Origin: Megalobrama amblycephala
Taxonomy: Eukaryota; Chordata; Actinopteri; Cypriniformes; Xenocyprididae
Length of the DNA stretch: 64,000 nucleotides
NCBI RefSeq assembly: GCF_018812025.1
Contig: NC_063045.1
Span: 2,249,659-2,313,658, forward strand
Direction: 5' to 3'
Shown: piece by piece, positions 34,594-44,874 of the stretch
Layout of the letters: each line of letters starts with the position of its first letter
Position numbering within the stretch: the first letter of the stretch is position 1
Notes under the pieces: generated by a model
What the model was told of the DNA's origin: nothing
What the model saw: only the letters and a program-made list of their open reading frames with translations
Databases searched by the model: none
Position numbers and translations under genes: made by a program

Positions 34594-35005
34594 ATGAGAA
34601 ATAAAGCTCACTGTATCTCACTCCTGGTTCCCCTGCTTTTTGACCAATGAATTTACATGACTTTTGTAGTTGTTTCTGAGCCTCAGTTTTAGAAATGTCA
34701 CTCTTTTCAATGAGTTTTAATCTAAATATTAAAAGTCATAGAAATTAATGAAAAATTCTATCCATGTATTTTCGAGGCTAGGAACTAAGAATTATTATTA
34801 TTATTTTTTTTGGGTGCAGCCCAATAGAGATCACAAATAGAAACCAGAATACTATAAGTAGACTGCACAATAATGCCCCATAAAAATAGTGTCATTTGAA
34901 CAGTAGTAGTAGATTATTGCTCTGAAACAGAATAAAATGAAGCAAAAAATTATTTTATAACTTACCATTCAGATGCCAACAGAACAAAACAAACAAATAA
35001 AACAT
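30473..35005 (-). CDS. SLAM/CD2-like Ig receptor with two cytoplasmic tyrosine motifs (six exons)
   Basis: Coding exons are 35005-34966, 34266-33949, 33809-33507, 33381-33268, 32778-32702 and 30526-30473. All junctions are AG/GT and the phases agree (1,1,1,1,0). The sum is 906 bases, 301 residues plus stop. Order: signal peptide ([13 protein letters not shown]), an Ig V domain without the usual cysteine pair, a C2-like domain with CSLVCS and TYSCVL, a membrane segment ([20 protein letters not shown]) and a tail of about 44 residues with ITYADP and VVYAGI. VVYAGI fits the ITIM consensus; ITYADP has P where L/V/I is usual. NSS, NCS, NQT and NIT sites suggest glycosylation. The design fits a leukocyte surface receptor of the teleost SLAM/CD2/CD48-like expansion; ligand and signalling sign are not known. 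The last intron (2.2 kb) is swollen by repeats, so other tail exons cannot be excluded. Confidence 0.85.
30640..30950. repeat. Short direct repeat in receptor intron
   Basis: CTACAGAAGATCTTACTGAG followed by AATTAACAGAGGTTTAGATG at 30641 recurs at 30911 with one or two changes, about 270 bases apart. It marks a small local duplication. Confidence 0.7.
31176..31411. mobile_element. (TA)n and truncated Tc1-like end
   Basis: A TA run leads into CAGTGGGTACGGAAAGTATT at 31200, then CAGACCCCCTTAAATTTTTC. This is the left end of a fish Tc1-family transposon. The element breaks off after about 200 bases; no transposase sequence follows. Confidence 0.65.
31412..32701. other. Receptor intron with repeat fragments
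   Basis: Contains an AAGTAACTTGAGTTACGTAA repeat near 31793 related to the one interrupted by the LTR element at 53 kb, and an ATATACATGTAT-rich repeat at 32210-32470. No exon is seen. Confidence 0.5.
32702..32778 (-). CDS. Receptor exon 5: cytoplasmic, ITYADP
   Basis: 77 bases, phase 1-0. Reads [20 protein letters not shown] then KAQKS. The orphan copy at 17749-17810 has ITYADL at the same place, so loss of the ITIM +3 leucine here is a change in this copy. Acceptor ATTATTATAG, donor ATCG/GTAAGA. Confidence 0.83.
33268..33381 (-). CDS. Receptor exon 4: transmembrane segment
   Basis: 114 bases, phase 1-1. GSAS leads into about 22 hydrophobic residues, then [13 protein letters not shown], a cysteine-rich and basic cytosolic stop-transfer. 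Acceptor CTCTCCAG, donor GCAG/GTAAGA. Confidence 0.85.
33507..33809 (-). CDS. Receptor exon 3: Ig C2-like domain with poly-serine
   Basis: 303 bases, phase 1-1. Reads [14 protein letters not shown], then ten serines, then [20 protein letters not shown], and later [19 protein letters not shown]. The Ig cysteines are in SLVCS and TYSCV; extra cysteines in SSQC, NCS and at the C-terminal CHTC suggest a second bond. The serine run is coded by a TCA/ATG-phase trinucleotide repeat (33737-33766) and is likely to vary in length. Acceptor TTTTTCAG, donor GCAG/GTACCA. Confidence 0.88.
33737..33766. repeat. Coding (GAT)n microsatellite
   Basis: Ten trinucleotide units, read as TCA serine codons in the receptor C2 exon on the minus strand. 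No interruption of the frame. Confidence 0.93.
33949..34266 (-). CDS. Receptor exon 2: Ig V domain
   Basis: 318 bases, phase 1-1, the same length as the V exon at 58163. It begins [16 protein letters not shown] and has ILWKYG (core Trp), [18 protein letters not shown] and a GDYQLEI strand F. The canonical B- and F-strand cysteines are missing, as is common for domain 1 in SLAM/CD2-type proteins. Acceptor TTCATCAG, donor TATG/GTGAGT. Confidence 0.88.
34540..34593. repeat. (AT)n(GT)n microsatellite
   Basis: Simple sequence in intron 1 of the receptor gene. Confidence 0.95.
34966..35005 (-). CDS. Receptor exon 1: signal peptide
   Basis: ATG at 35005 opens [13 protein letters not shown], a short hydrophobic leader, and ends AATG/GTAAGT in phase 1. 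The split codon joins to the V exon to give G-V-F-G-D, the usual mature start in this family. The frame before the ATG was not followed further; this is the only ATG-led leader with a donor in the right place. Confidence 0.82.
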
Positions 35006-36055
35006 TTAAGTGTCCGAACTAGTACCACTAGCCACCAAAAACACTCCACCAGTTAATCTGATGTGTGAATCTGAATCCTCCCCCGACAGAGTTTGCCCCT
35101 CCTATAGTTTACACGCACACACACTCTGAACACATGTTGTGTTTGTAGTTATATAATATAATGTCTAATATATCAAACTGTATGAATACTTTAACTTAAT
35201 GACAGAAAAGATACATTCCTCATTTTTATGGCGTAACGTTGATGTTTTTGAAAGATATTTACCTGGCTCTGTTAAATACATAAAAGTAGAAGAATATAAT
35301 TTGATGGTAAAATAAAGCTGATTGATTTAAAATAAGTGATTTTTAATAATTCAGTTTTCAATTGTGCTTGGCCAAATAAAGTTGGAACAGTCCATCCTCG
35401 CACATTATCAGTTTTACTGAAGTATGCACTATGAAGCAACTGCGCTTCTAGTCAAACTGAAACTTGCTGTGGTTTCATTTCTTCAGACATGATGTTTTGA
35501 GTGAACAAACAGCTTGTGCATTTAGTGCATGTGGTTTGTATGTGAAGGGTTTTTTTTCCTGTCCTTAAATAAAAAGGTTTCAAAGGGTGGTTTTCACAGT
35601 GATTCAACAGAAGAATTATTTTGGGTTCACAGAGAACCTTTTAGTGAACAGTTCAGTTCTTTGTTTTGTTTTTTGTTTGTTTTTTTGTTTTTTTTTAGTG
35701 TGAAGCAAACTTAAATATTTTAAAGAACCCATTTCCACTATAAAACACAGACATCAAGAATCAGTGTATGTTTCTCATCAGTAGTGACATGCTTCATGCT
35801 GGGAGCTGCCATAATATAAAAATCATGAGACCATATGAAACATGTCACCACTGATGAGAAATATATGCTGGTTCTTCATGGCTTAGGTATCTAATTTTTC
35901 TTCCCACAATATGTTTTAAAGTTAAAAGTCTGATCTGTGGCATAAAGGAACTGTGGGGTAAATAACTTTGATAAACAGCCACATTCAGTCAGTGACGGGA
36001 CAAAACAATCATCTCATCTGATTGCTCTTGTTTATGGTCTCCTGCTTAAGTTTTA
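35006..36055. other. Upstream region of the minus-strand receptor
   Basis: Presumed promoter side of the receptor gene. No TATA box was assigned. An inverted pair (TTTCTCATCAGTAGTGACAT at 35771 and its complement near 35846) forms a small foldback repeat. The ORF at 35529-35714 is T-rich low-complexity. Confidence 0.4.
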
Positions 36056-36360
36056 GGCCCTGTACCAAATGGCACACTTCTTGTGCCCTTTCGGTTTTGT
36101 GGACTTACGCCGCTGCGTGCGTGTGTCCGTTAAATCCACAAGACCGTAGGGTGTCCCATCCATCATTTAAGCTTAAAGAAGGGTGCTCGTGAGCGCCCCC
36201 TTTGCGGCTGCTATGCGCCCTCAATGCGCACTTCTGCTGAGCCCACAAGACTGTGAGCTACGCAGAGGACTTTACCCGGCAGTCAAAGCGACATTATGTC
36301 GTGAAAGTGCGGGCTCAGAGGAAGAGCGTGGGGGGTTAGGGTACCATTTGGGACAGGGCC
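36056..36360. mobile_element. Harbinger-type MITE, 305 bp
   Basis: Inverted ends GGCCCTGTACCAAATGG and CCATTTGGGACAGGGCC with TTA on both sides (36053-36055, 36361-36363). GC-rich, no transposase. Confidence 0.82.
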
Positions 36361-36663
36361 TTACATTTAACACCCTGCTGGTGGTATGGGATTAAATTCC
36401 CACTAATAGTATTAGTCACGGATTAAAGAATAATAAGCATGAATCAAAAATTTAAAAACATGTCAAAATAAAAATACATAGCACAAACTTAAAAAAAATA
36501 TGCAAAATGATCAGAATGGCAAAGAACGTGGTCACGGATCAAAATATAACAAGCGTGAATTGAAAAATTAAAAGCGCATTTAAAAAAATAACAAGCATGA
36601 ATCAAAACTTTAAACACATTAAAAATGATATTGCACAAATCTAAAACTTGTGTTTATGTATTA

Positions 36664-36820
36664 AAAGTTCAATTCAATTCATATTTATTTGTATAGCGCT
36701 TTTCACAATAGATATCGTTTCAAAACAGCTTTACAGAGAATGCATGTCAAAATTACGGGCATCCCGAGGTAAAACAGAAAAGCAAATGGAGAATAATTAG
36801 CGTAGCTGCTGTTCATAACA
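36664..36820 (-). mobile_element. L2-type LINE, 3' part (outer host, left piece)
   Basis: TTTATTTGTATAGCGCTTTT and CAAAACAGCTTTACAGAGAA are a tail sequence widespread in fish. The element resumes beyond the nested transposon at 40237, where an L2-like reverse-transcriptase C-terminus is readable. The TTAA MITE at 36825-40232 inserted into it. Confidence 0.55.
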
Positions 36821-37828
36821 TTAAAGGATTAGTCCACTTTTAAATAAACTTTTCCTGATAATTTACTCACCCTCATGTCATCCAAGATGTTCATGTCTTT
36901 CTTTCTTCATTTGAAAAGAAATTAAGGTTTTTGATGAAAACATTCCAGGATTATTCTCCTTACACTCAAAAAAATGATTCAGGCCCTTCATAGATATGAC
37001 ACATTTAAATTTCATTCACTTTACTTAAACATATCTAATTAGGAGTAATACGTATTTATATTTAATGAGTCTAACATAAAATATTTAAATAGTTTAATCT
37101 ATGAAATTTATTTAAATTTTACCAACTAAATTTAAATTGATTTGGGAAATAGGAGTGCCTTCTGCGCATGCAATGCAATGCAAAATAGCACTGTCAGTGA
37201 GCGAGACCAGTGTGCAGTTCAGAATTTGACTATCGCTAACTGGCTGGCTAGCTGGCTTGATTTCATTCATTGAATACGTTGGATTGCGATCAACGAACAT
37301 ACGTTACTCAATTCAAATCAAGTTTGCTAGCCCAGGGAACAAAGTGATACAAATTAATTTATGGCTAGCAATATTTCCAAATCTAATTATGCTACAGTAG
37401 ACTTCAATGGAGCCCAAACAGTTGAAGGTCAAAATTAGTTTCAGTGCAGCTTCAAATTGTTCTACACAATCCCAGATCAGAAATAAGAGTCTTATCTAGT
37501 GAAACCATCACTCATTTTCTGAAAAAAAAATTGAAAATTTAAAGTTTTAACCTTAAATGCTCATCTTGAACTAGCTCTCTTCTTCTTCTTCTTAGTTTTA
37601 TGGCAGATTGCAACCATGGCTTATCAGGTGCATACCGCCACCTAGTGTATCAGAATATGTAGCATGGATACGAATCTACTTTACATTAATAAAAAAAAAA
37701 AAAAAAATCTAAATCCTATATCCTTCAAATATTCCACGACAGCATCCTGCGTTTTTTAACCCCTTCTCCTGTTGTTCCCAAAACACCTTCAAGGTTCCAT
37801 TTCCTTCCAATCTGAATGATCTTTTGCT

Positions 37829-38425
37829 TTAATCTATTCCTCTCTTCCCTATATTTAATGTAACAGTGTATGTTCTGCATTTTCTGTGATTGTACATTCT
37901 ATCTGATTTACATTTACCTAACAAAAACGTTTTATTTAACACTGTATGGTCAAACCTCAGTCTGGTTAAAACAGACTCCTCCCTTCTTTTCCTTCCATTA
38001 ATACCCTGTGCATTAATACATTTCTGTATACTATAATATTTTCTTCCACTATTATCCATGTCCCATATGTCCTGCCATTTCTTCATTATTTCTTTTTTAA
38101 TTATTGCTTTAGCTTCTCCTTTGCCAAATGGAATATTTATAATATTGTTTATCCTGGTTGATTTCTTTGCTATTTTGTCTGCTTTCTCATTCCCTTTTAT
38201 ATATACATGAGCAGGTACCCAGCAGAATCTCACATCTCTCTGAAGCCGCCGCAATCTAAATAAACTTTGGTGGATTTCTAGTATTAAATCTTCTCTGTTA
38301 GATCTCATATTTTGAATACTGCAAAGGGCTGCTACAGAGTCAACACAACATACCACTCTATCTGGTTTTACTTCTTCCAGAACTAGCTCTCTTCTTCTTC
38401 TTTTGATTTTATTGGCGGATGGCAA
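37829..38425 (-). pseudogene. I-clade LINE RNase H fragment 1
   Basis: The frame contains VCCVDSVAALCSIQN and RFCWVPAHVYIKGNEKADKI, the second and fourth parts of a retrotransposon RNase H domain (D in VDS; H and D in PAHV..KGNEKAD). A zinc-knuckle-like end is degraded. Non-LTR elements with RNase H belong mostly to the I/Nimb group. The reverse transcriptase is absent; the 3' end runs to AAGAAGAAGAAGA near 37571. 5'-truncated copy, minus strand. Confidence 0.7.
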
Positions 38426-38623
38426 ACCAACTTAAGGTGCATTTACCGCCACCTACTGGACTGGAGTGTGGGCAGCAACTTAGCAAAAAGGACTTCTAGA
38501 GAAAAAAAAAACACAAAATAACTAAATATTCTTATCAAAATCTTTCACTTAACCCAGTATTTTTCAAATAATGCATTAGAAGACTGAATATTTCCCAGTC
38601 ATTGTTTTCCCTAGAAGATTTTC

Positions 38624-39037
38624 TTATGTCATATTTTGCTTTCCAACTTGTATTTCTAATTCCCTTCTTTCTTCTTCATATCTTTTACAATCCATTAAAA
38701 TGTGTTTTACTGTCTCTTCTGTTCTAAGATGTGTAACTGTCTTTTCTTCCTTTGGATTCCTTCTCTGCCTAACACTTAAGCCTACTTGTTTTTGTATATT
38801 ATACAGATGCCGTCCAATATCAGCTATGTCCCAATATTCTTGCCATATTTTGTTTACATGTCCCTTAATAATGGTTTTAATTTCTGCTCTACATAATGGT
38901 ATTTGTACATCAACTATTTCATGTTTTATTGATCCTTTTCCCAGAGTATCTACTATCTCATTTCCTTCCACACCTACATGAGCAGGAACCCAAAGGAAGA
39001 AGACATCCAGCCCTTTATCATTCAGTATTAAAAGCAA
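38624..39037 (-). pseudogene. I-clade LINE RNase H fragment 2
   Basis: Contains FFLWVPAHVGVEGNEIVDTL, then WQEYWDIADIGRHLYNIQKQ and a C-terminal TVKHILMDCKRYEEER, similar in layout to fragment 1. It is a separate 5'-truncated copy of a related element inserted in the same orientation, ending near 38390 with the CTTCTTCTT tail complement. Catalytic first Asp and RT are absent. Confidence 0.7.
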
Positions 39038-39063
39038 ATGGAATATCTGGTATATGATATCTT

Positions 39064-39220
39064 AGAACTACCTCTCTTCTTCTCTATTTGAATATATACT
39101 ATATATACTATTGAACTATTGCATATAAAAATTAGTTCAAACTTTGGCCTGTGGAGGGCAGTAATACACTTAGCAGTGTCTACACTGCTGGAATTCAAAT
39201 AGAGAAGAAGAAGAGAGCTA
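39064..39220. repeat. Inverted repeat closing the LINE array
   Basis: CTCTCTTCTTCTCTATTTGAAT at the left is mirrored by ATTCAAATAGAGAAGAAGAA at the right, with about 90 bases between. The right arm continues into GAGAGCTAGTTCAAGA, the inverse of 37561-37575. Confidence 0.7.
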
Positions 39221-39474
39221 GTTCAAGATAAGCATTTAAGGTTAAAACTTATATAATTTTCTTTTTTTTTTTCAGAAAATGAGCAATGGTTTCACTAGAT
39301 AAGACCCTTATTTCTCATCTGGGATCGTGTTGAACAATTTGTAGCTGTACTGAAACTGTAATTTTGACCTTCAACTGTTTGGAGTCCATTGAAGTTTACT
39401 ATAAGGAGAATAATCCTGGAATGTTTTCATCAAAAACTTTAATTTCTTTTCGACTAAAGAAAGAAAGACATTCC

Positions 39475-40162
39475 TTGCGTTCCATTCAGAAGGGCTCATC
39501 CCTATGCCCTAATCCCTTCAAAGGGTTTACTCTCCGGAGTGAGAGCTTCGAAGGGATGAAGGATGAAGGGTGAAGGGATAAAAAAAAAAACACTTCTTTT
39601 GGAACGCACTTCTGCGTCATCTTAACAAGACAATCAAAGAGGAGTAGATTGTGCAAGCTGCGGCCTTTATTTAACGTTAGTTTATTTATTTATTTATTTA
39701 TTTATTTATTTTAGGTTTATCGCATGTAGGCTATATTGTATTTATATTTTAAACATTTGAATGGACTGATAAAGGGAGCTGTAAAGTATTTTTGTTGAAG
39801 TAGAAAGTCGTTTTGACCATAATAATGTACCAAATCTAACTCATATAAATATTAGGCTACAGTAGTACAGAAAAATATTATATATTTAAAATATGTATAA
39901 AATATTATACATACCTTTATAGTTAATCGAACTCTGAGCCTCCTGTACCCATTCTGTGACGTCAAACTTCCCTGTGCAAAGGATCATGGGGGACCGAAGT
40001 GTCCATCAGTTGTTCCCTTCGAAATCCTTAATTCCGAAGGGCCCTTTGAAGTGGCCAGTTTTGAGCACTTCGGTTTGGAACGACCCTTCAATATGGCGGC
40101 CATGATTATTTTCACTCCGAAGTGCCCTTCGGAGGGCGATATATCCCGTTTGGAACGCACTG
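39475..40162. mobile_element. DNA transposon with TGCGTTCCA ends
   Basis: Inverted ends TGCGTTCCA and TGGAACGCA, with subterminal GAAGGGC / GCCCTTCGGA motifs. GACATT occurs on both sides and is a possible target duplication. A (TTTA)n run is at 39680-39712. No transposase. It interrupts the right arm of the foldback MITE. Confidence 0.65.
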
Positions 40163-40320
40163 ATTGACATTGTGGATGACATGGGGGTGAGTAAATTATC
40201 AGGAAAAGTTTATTTAAAAGTGAACTAATCCTTTAAGCAAAGATGTGTTCAATTGATCTGACATGAGATGCATTATGTGAATGCTTGGCTAAAGATATGT
40301 GTCTTTAATCTAGATTTAAA

Positions 40321-40539
40321 CTAGCGAGTCTGAGCCCCAAACATTAGGAAGGCTATATTCCAGAGTTTCGGAGCCAAATGTGCAAACGCTCTCCCTCCTT
40401 TAGTGGACTTAGCTATCCTAGGTACAACCAGAAGTCCAGAGTTTTGTGATCTTAAAGAGCGTGAAGGATTGTAGGGCGATAGAAGATTGGTTAAGTACAC
40501 AGGAGCTAAACCATTTAGAGCCTTATAGGTCATTAGCAA
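40321..40539 (-). pseudogene. L2-type LINE reverse transcriptase C-terminus
   Basis: Reads TYKALNGLAPVYLTNLLSPY, then SRSLRSQNSGLLVVPR and GGRAFAHLAPKLWN. The order NGLAP.YL, LRS, VPR, G.RAF, APKLWN is the hallmark of L2/CR1-type fish LINE reverse transcriptases. Only this C-terminal piece remains. It continues the LINE interrupted at 36820. Confidence 0.8.
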
Positions 40540-40679
40540 TACTTTATAATTGGTACGGAACTTAATGGGTAACCAGTGTAGAGATGATAAAATTGGTGTT
40601 ATATGATCATATTTTCTTGACCTGGTAAGAACTCTGGCAGCTGCATTTTGTACTAATTGTAGCTTATTTATTGAGGAAG

Positions 40680-42380
40680 CAGGACAAAAAAAGTTGTTTT
40701 CCTTTGCTTTTATTACTCTGTTCTTTCTGCTCTTTTACATTTTCTGCTCATATTTTACTCTTTTGTACACTTGTGCTGTTTTTCTCTTTGCTCTTCTTTT
40801 TACATTTTGCTCTTGCGTTTCCAAATGTTGCAGTTCGAGTTTCATGTAAATCAGGAAGGGCTTAAGCATCACCATTGTTCCACTAGTACTAGATTGACAG
40901 CTCCTCCTCTAGCCAATCAATCGAAGAGAGGGAGATGACATCACTTCAATGCGACTCATGGCTACTGATGCTCACACTCATACAGGAGAATTTTTTTTGT
41001 GTATTTCACATGTATCTGTATTGATTTAATGCTCTGATGTTTTGTATTGCATAAAAAAAAAACTCATACAGGAGAAGATATAATTTGAAACTTTAATTTA
41101 ATTTGAAACTTTACAAGGACTTTCAGGCTGTAAAGCTATCTGAACTATGGACAAATAATTCCTTTTTGAGTGGTGCAAATTCTTGGGAAAATGAGATCCA
41201 GTCAGATGATAAAGTTGATGAATTATTTATTCATTACAATTAAATTTAGCCTCACACGCAAACTTTTATCGATAATGAAAATATTTAAAACCAAAAGGTA
41301 AAATAACCATCATAGAGGAGTAGTCAATAGTTAAAGATAAATTTAGAGTATTGTATCTAATAGATGAAGATCAAAAAGAATTAAAACATTATACATTTCC
41401 ACATAAGAGAGAGAAGCAGAAGCCAAGGAGAGCAAAGGAAGGCAAAAGCTGAATTATCAATGGCCCGGTCAGCTTTATACCATGAGCATATAGGGAAATT
41501 TACATCCCACACAAATTGATGTTTTTGTTCTAAAAGAAAAGGTTAAATGGTTTTACCTATTAGTCACAGACTGGTCCAGTGTCAAAAATAGATATAAGAG
41601 TTGTTTTGACCCCCTTTGGGAAGTTTGCAAATCTTACCCTTTTAAATGTCATCAGGAATAATAGCAGACATATTTTGATCAGATTCAAATTCAAATGGTT
41701 AATTCTGAAAAACATCACTTCTGCAGTACTTAGCAGGCGTCCAATATCTGACCACAAACGTGTCAGCATGACCTGTCACACTGGAAAACTTAAAGAACAA
41801 CTGAACATAACAATCATACTCTTAAATATAAAATAAGAATAACCATAAGGGTACAATAACAAGTAAATACTTGAAAATATGATAAGAATTAATATATAAC
41901 ATATGAGTACATAAATATAGGAAATGAAAAGTGAAACTGATAAATCATAAGCCATAAACAATTAACATAAATATTAATAAAAGTGCATGAATATGAATAT
42001 TGACCATTTCGGATCCACCATTGAGATACTCTTTTTAATGTGCAGTCATTTTATATTTGTTAATCTTTATGTTTATAATATATGGTATTTGGTGTTAAAA
42101 TATTACTTGGCTCATGATGCTAATATGCTAATGCTACTGTAGTTAATATACTTCTTAATTGTTAAACGATCATAGGTAACCTTGTAAATTAATTCTAAAA
42201 CTGAATGTATCATTTCTGCATTGACGATAGCGTACAGAGGAGATAATTACAGAAACAGGTGGATTTGATTTGCAGAGATTTATTCACACATTTACTGTGT
42301 TTATTTACATAACTACATAATTGCACAGTACTACAAGATTGTTTTAAATATAGCTTTAAATACAAAATTATAGATAAGGG
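40680..42380. other. Intergenic, nothing recognised
   Basis: AT-rich; ORFs at 40671-40865, 41579-41836 and others have no domain. The block 41560-41770 has a composition unlike its neighbours and may be an old insertion, but I cannot name it. Confidence 0.4.
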
Positions 42381-43269
42381 ATGGGCAGCTTCAGTTCTGG
42401 AGTGCCGCTATCCTGCAGAGTTTTTTTTTTTGTTTGTTTGTTTAGCCTAACCTGTCACAGATTATGTTCCCCTCCCACTTCCCAATATTCCAGCCCAAAT
42501 CATCACCCACGAGCTCCTTGCTGATGTCGCAGTCTTGTTGGAACGTGGTGGCCATTCACCAACCATCCAGAAATCCATCCATTTAGACCATCCATTGTAG
42601 TACGGCATTAGTCAGTGAATAAAACTATTTAAAAATGAGTCTTCATGTATTTCTAAACCCACTGTAAATGTTTCTCTTTGTGAGGTTTGGTTAGTGGTGG
42701 CTAAAATGCATCTTTACACACAACTGCCAGCCTGCATGGTGAGGTTCTAGAGACACCAGAAGCTTCAAATACCTGTTTGCTGGCTTTTGACACTGTGACA
42801 CTGACTTTTTTTTTTTTATAGCTGCCCTTTTAATACAATAATTTTTTTGACAGGAACTTTCCTTAATAAGCCTTTATCTGACCGAGTTCTGCTGTGCTCT
42901 AAATCGCTCACAAATCTTATGATAATTTGATAATCTCCATTCAGTTTTCATGCCTTTTGCACAACATTGCATCATTTCATGCTTTTCATCTTCAGAAAGA
43001 TCTTTGACTTGAGAACTGTGACTTGCTTAATAATGTGGAACAACCTCTAAGTAGGGTTTCCATAGATCTGGCAAATTATTTTGTCTGAGATTGATACCAG
43101 TTTTCTAAAAAGACATGGAGAAATAAACAATCAAACATTTTTCTCAGATTCACTGAGAACAGTTGATCAAGTGTCTATGGGCTTAACCCTATGGTTTTAC
43201 CAGATCTCTGATCAGTGTGGGATTACAAATTTAATAATCTGTTTAAGATCTGCTGATCCTTCATCCTGA

Positions 43270-43855
43270 CATAACCTCACATGAAATACTAAGGTGAAGT
43301 ACATTGTATTTAGCATTTTGAGGTAAAGATGATGACATTCTAAGGAGATCAAGGCAGGACATTAACCTTTTGTCTTCATGAACTTCCTGACCATTTGGCA
43401 TGACAAGATCAAGATACAGCTGTGCTTTTGTCTCTATGATAATGTGAAGGCATGGGCGATACTGTCAGACTGATTGGGTTAGCACCTATGCATTTGAATG
43501 CTTTGATCTTCCTACTGGAAGTCAAACTATGTGTGAATGTTTACATAGTTCTTGTGACCAGCAACTGTTTATACTATTTGGGGTACTATTATCTACACAA
43601 TCGGGGGTAATTTCCTGTATTGTCTTTTGATGCTTTTGTTTTAGTGAACACTTCTAAGGCTGTGTGTAAGGGCAACACCTTTAAGGACTGCCCACTGAAT
43701 GCCTATAAAACATCATGTATACACTGCATTAGTTAGACTTGGATGACTAGCGACACACAGCACATTTCTCAATAAAGAGTAACTTCTGCTTGAAAGATAT
43801 CCCAACGTCTCCTGGTCTCTGCTTCGACGAGGAAAACGTTTCCAACATCAGTTTT
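43270..43855 (+). mobile_element. Possible solo LTR
   Basis: The block from roughly 43270 to 43855 is laid out like an LTR: TATAAAAC at 43704, AATAAA at 43772, and an end ...CGTTTCCAACA. The left edge and target duplication were not found. No coding region adjoins it. Confidence 0.35.
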
Positions 43856-43924
43856 ATACATTTGTAGATGCTTTATTAGACATTAGAATAATTAAAATGA
43901 ATAATGTTATTATAATCTCTTATT

Positions 43925-44090
43925 GGCCTGTTTAGCTTGAGCCGTGGAACAAAAAAAAATGAGCCCTGAAAATTTATAAAAGAACACATATTATACAGAC
44001 ACTCTATTTAATCTTATTAGATGATTAGTTAATTGTATTTGATAGATTTTACTTTCAATAAAACTTTTGCAATAGATTTGTAAGAGGTGT
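43925..44090. repeat. Interspersed repeat fragment
   Basis: Shares GAACACATATTATACAGACA and TTACTTTCAATAAAAC with 6770-7130 and 45960-46200. Truncated. Confidence 0.55.
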
Positions 44091-44719
44091 TTTTTTATGC
44101 ATATTTGGCCGATTTGGAAAAGAATCAGTGGTAAATTCATGCAGGCTAATAGTGAATTTAAATGTTGTGTGTTTTTATTTATTGCTAATAGCTATTTAAT
44201 CAGAATAACCAAATGAAGAAAGATGATCATTGCAGCCAGCTTGTGCTGTCACAAAATTTACAAACAAGACTGCAAATATATTTAAAAGGAGACTGTAACC
44301 TGTGATCTGCCTCTTGTCACTGGATCTGCTCTTGGATTCTTCTCCCTTTCCTTATCTCAACTGCCTTTTATTTGAAATTATAATATTATAAATTATATTG
44401 TCTCCGTGCCTCACGCGTGCCATAAAACATCCAAATGTGGGAACCACATAAATGATGAATACAAGTAAAGCAAATGTTATGTAGCTTGCATAATCTCCAA
44501 AACAACAACAACAACAAAATTATATTAATATTTTTTCTCTCGAAAAATCGAACGCTTTTTTAGTTAAGCAATAAAATACACTGTTATAATATTTACATAA
44601 TAACTGAACAGGATAACGAGGTTTTGTACGTATAATAACAATGTTTTTGTGTAAGCATGTTGTGTTTTTGTTGTGTTCGTCACTGCGCTTCAGTTAGGGT
44701 GGACCCAGATGCTTTAAGT

Positions 44720-44733
44720 AGTTTCACTTTCAA
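44720..44733 (+). promoter_or_regulatory. ISRE/IRF site upstream of receptor leader exon
   Basis: AGTTTCACTTTCAA matches the interferon-stimulated response element consensus AGTTTCNNTTTCNY at all but the last base. It is about 90 bases upstream of the ATG at 44823. It suggests interferon-inducible expression of the plus-strand receptor; that is inference from one site. Confidence 0.55.
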
Positions 44734-44822
44734 CTGAACTGGCATTAATGCGGAAGAGAGATCGAGACGCCATTATTTCGCAGAACCTAAGCGCATTTTT
44801 GTCTGATGAAAATCTGTGAAAA

Positions 44823-44874
44823 ATGGGTCTTCTCTTGACTTTTCTCTCAGTTGGATCATTTTTACTCTACCAAG
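44823..44874 (+). CDS. Leader exon of plus-strand Ig receptor
   Basis: ATG opens MGLLLTFLSVGSFLLYQ, a typical signal peptide, and ends CAAG/GTAAGG in phase 1. The phase matches the V exons at 58163 and 61530, giving ...YQ-G-T-S-G-V. The intron to the first V exon would be 13.3 kb, enlarged by at least one LTR element, a Tc1 copy and several MITEs. Intron sequence at 45340-45520 recurs at 61030-61195, next to the second V exon, supporting common ancestry. The leader could serve either V exon. Confidence 0.65.

Larger units (their letters stand above)
36825..40232. mobile_element. TTAA-flanked foldback MITE carrying nested insertions
   Basis: TTAA at 36821-36824 and 40233-40236; inverted ends AGGATTAGTCCACTTTTAAA and TTTAAAAGTGAACTAATCCT, then TTTACTCACCC(T/C)CATG on both arms. 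Long arms stay complementary from TGTTTGG-type sequence to GAACTAGCTCTCTTCTTCTT. It carries inserts at about 36963-37385, an I-type LINE array (37571-39063) and a DNA element (39475-40162). Confidence 0.75.

Noticed and set aside
35455..35490. Possible ISRE upstream of the minus-strand receptor (GGTTTCATTTC)
   Set aside because: The spacing between the two TTTC cores is wrong for the ISRE consensus.
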